Positions 46,479 to 48,321 of a stretch of DNA of 48,321 nt are shown piece by piece. The stretch's first letter is position 1. Every line of letters begins with the position of its first letter. This DNA is from Nitrospirota bacterium. Its GTDB lineage: Bacteria > Nitrospirota > Leptospirillia > Leptospirillales > Leptospirillaceae. The notes under the pieces are model-generated. The model saw nothing but the letters and a program-made list of their open reading frames with translations, made no database searches and was not told where the DNA came from. The translations under genes were made by a program, and so were the position numbers. The stretch is taken from the NCBI GenBank assembly GCA_021827365.1, contig JAKAWK010000002.1, positions 1 through 48,321 on the forward strand, given 5' to 3'.

Positions 46479-48321
46479 TCAGGAGGTCATCTGGACCATC
46501 ACCGGCTTGATCTCCTCCGCCGTCGACGGGGAAGTCCTGATTCCGGCGATCGTCTCCTTGTAGGCTCGATGAACCCTGTCCAGATCCTGTGTAAAAAATG
46601 CTCCCAATTGGGCCAGCGAGGAGTAAAGGGAGCCGTCCTGCTTGTCAAGGAACAGGGAGACGGCGGTCGGAGCCGACTGCTTGTGCTGGGCCAGCCACTG
46701 CTTCAGACTCTCGATTTTCTGGAAAAACTCTTCTTCTCCCTGACGCGCCCGCTCCATCACCGGCATCACGATGCAGTCCACCTTTCCGCGAATCCTGGAA
46801 AGGGCCGTCGGATCATCCCCATCGGCCACAGATTCGGAAAAGGGAACCACTGAACTGCCAAGTCTTGCAAAAAAGGCGACAAGACCTGAACCCAGCTCCG
46901 AGTCAAGAATGAACCTCGGAACGCCCACACGGTTCGTGCGTGGATTTCTGGAGGAGGATTCAATTCCCTCCTCCGCTTTTTCAAAGACCGTCGACCGGAG
47001 TTCCTCAAGGAATCCCTGATTTTCCCGGCGCCAGTTCTTCAAAAGATGTTTTGCCCCAAACTGGATCAATGTCGAATAGTAGTCCCGCCTCATGGCGCTT
47101 CGGGAGATATTTTTCCAGGAATAGAAATCTTCCATCGCTCCGATCGCAGCCTCGTTCAATTCGTAGGCGGTCATGTTCTTAGGACGGTAGACGGCATGAT
47201 GTCCGTCGTAAAGGCTCCAGTCCTTGTAAAGAAGCTCCCGGTTTCCCGTGGCATAAAAATGGTCGAAATCGGGAGAGCCCGGCAGCGGAGTGAGGATCAT
47301 CAGCTGAATGGACTGAAGCTGCCACTCCTGGGCAAGGCGAGCCGTTTCGTAGATCGTATCCTTGTCGTCGGTATCGGCCCCGACCACGAACATCCCGTGT
47401 ATCCTGATACCGGCCTTGTTGAAGGCGTCGACCGACCGGACAATTTTTTCATAGGTCTGCCGCTTGTTGAAGAGATCGAGAGTCTGGGGATTGATCGACT
47501 CGAACCCGATAAAGACATTGAAGCAGTTGCTGGCCTTCATGAGCTCGAGCAGTTCAGGATCGAAGGCGGTTTCCGTCCTGATCTGGGCTCCCCATTCCGG
47601 GGTGAGCCCCTCTTCGATCATCCTTTTAAGCAGATCCTTGGTCCTTTTCCTGTTGGCCGTAAAAAGGTCGTCGGCGAAAAAGACATATTTCGGATTGTTG
47701 ACTCGGATTTCCTCAATAACCCTCTCGATGGAATGCATCCTGAATCCATGGCCGTACATCCCCGGAACGGAACAAAACGTGCAGGTAAAGGGACATCCGC
47801 GGGAGGTGGCAATGGAAATCAGCCCCCTCTTCTGGGTGTTCCACCCCTCCACCAAGCCGTAATCGGGGATGGGATTCGAATCAAGGTCCTCCTTGAGTGG
47901 CCGGTCCGGATTATGAAGCTTCCGGGTGCCCCTCCAGTAGGAGAGACCAAGGATCTTCTCCATCTCGCCACGTCCTTCCATGGCATCGATCAGCTCAAAG
48001 AGTGTCTCCTCGCCCTCTCCCCGAACGACATAATCCGCGTAATCGAGAGCCTCATCCGGAAGAAATGTGACATGCGTGCCTCCGATAACGACGGGAATTC
48101 CCGCCTTGCGGACAGTCTCTGCCAGACGGTAAGACTGGGGAGCGGTGGAAGTGAGCGTTGAAATTCCTACAATGTCTGCAGAAAGCACTTCCTTCATGTC
48201 AACGGGAGCCACATCCTCGATGTAGACCCTGACATCCCACCCTCGGTCTCTCAGCATGGTTCCAAGCAGAATGACGCCTAGTCTGGGAATGGTAAACGAA
48301 CTGTAGACATGGAGATGAGTC
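46479..48321 (-). CDS. B12-binding radical SAM protein (HpnP/BchE-like class), 5' end beyond window
   Basis: TSRGCPFTCTFCSVP motif; IGGTHVTFLPDEALDYADYVVRGEGEETL. Manual translation upstream of 48257 stays open: THLHVYSSFTIPRLGVILLGTMLRDRGWDV, so the CDS extends past the edge. Confidence 0.92.
   Translation of the reverse strand, partial: THLHVYSSFTIPRLGVILLGTMLRDRGWDVRVYIEDVAPVDMKEVLSADIVGISTLTSTAPQSYRLAETVRKAGIPVVIGGTHVTFLPDEALDYADYVVRGEGEETLFELIDAMEGRGEMEKILGLSYWRGTRKLHNPDRPLKEDLDSNPIPDYGLVEGWNTQKRGLISIATSRGCPFTCTFCSVPGMYGHGFRMHSIERVIEEIRVNNPKYVFFADDLFTANRKRTKDLLKRMIEEGLTPEWGAQIRTETAFDPELLELMKASNCFNVFIGFESINPQTLDLFNKRQTYEKIVRSVDAFNKAGIRIHGMFVVGADTDDKDTIYETARLAQEWQLQSIQLMILTPLPGSPDFDHFYATGNRELLYKDWSLYDGHHAVYRPKNMTAYELNEAAIGAMEDFYSWKNISRSAMRRDYYSTLIQFGAKHLLKNWRRENQGFLEELRSTVFEKAEEGIESSSRNPRTNRVGVPRFILDSELGSGLVAFFARLGSSVVPFSESVADGDDPTALSRIRGKVDCIVMPVMERARQGEEEFFQKIESLKQWLAQHKQSAPTAVSLFLDKQDGSLYSSLAQLGAFFTQDLDRVHRAYKETIAGIRTSPSTAEEIKPVMVQMTS

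Overview
A 48.3 kb, GC-rich, densely packed bacterial chromosomal window. No mobile elements, CRISPR arrays, rRNA or tRNA genes were recognised. The gene repertoire suggests an autotrophic, acidophile-like or Nitrospirota (Leptospirillum-like) bacterium; that assignment is inference only. Main blocks: (1) an edge-truncated K+ channel-like protein, a YajR-like MFS transporter, two tiny membrane ORFs and a PEBP protein (1-3.1 kb). (2) A minus-strand quinone-type operon: UbiE/MenG methyltransferase, B12-binding radical SAM protein, chorismate lyase-like protein and UbiA prenyltransferase (3.2-6.9 kb). (3) A Ppx/GppA phosphatase. (4) A ~13.4 kb minus-strand [NiFe]-hydrogenase operon: small subunit, large subunit, cytochrome b, protease, HupF/HoxL, HupH/HyaF, HupK/HoxV-like, hypA, B, F, C, D, E and a NiCoT Ni transporter. 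The small subunit carries the extra Cys residues typical of O2-tolerant group 1d enzymes. (5) A tandem pair of divergent thymidylate-kinase-like P-loop proteins. (6) rpiB-glyA-nrdR-priA. (7) A System II cytochrome c maturation operon that also encodes a GGR-family flavoprotein and an M50-CBS protease. (8) alr-mlaE-mlaF-mlaD, where MlaD has a C-terminal beta-rich, barrel-like extension. (9) rpsB-tsf-pyrH-frr, argJ, argC, rplM-rpsI. (10) A truncated B12-radical SAM protein with an unexplained C-terminal domain. The best leads are the non-canonical quinone cluster, the paired kinase-like proteins, the MCE/barrel fusion, the O2-tolerant hydrogenase with a reduced accessory set, and a 16-bp perfect inverted repeat inside a coding sequence.
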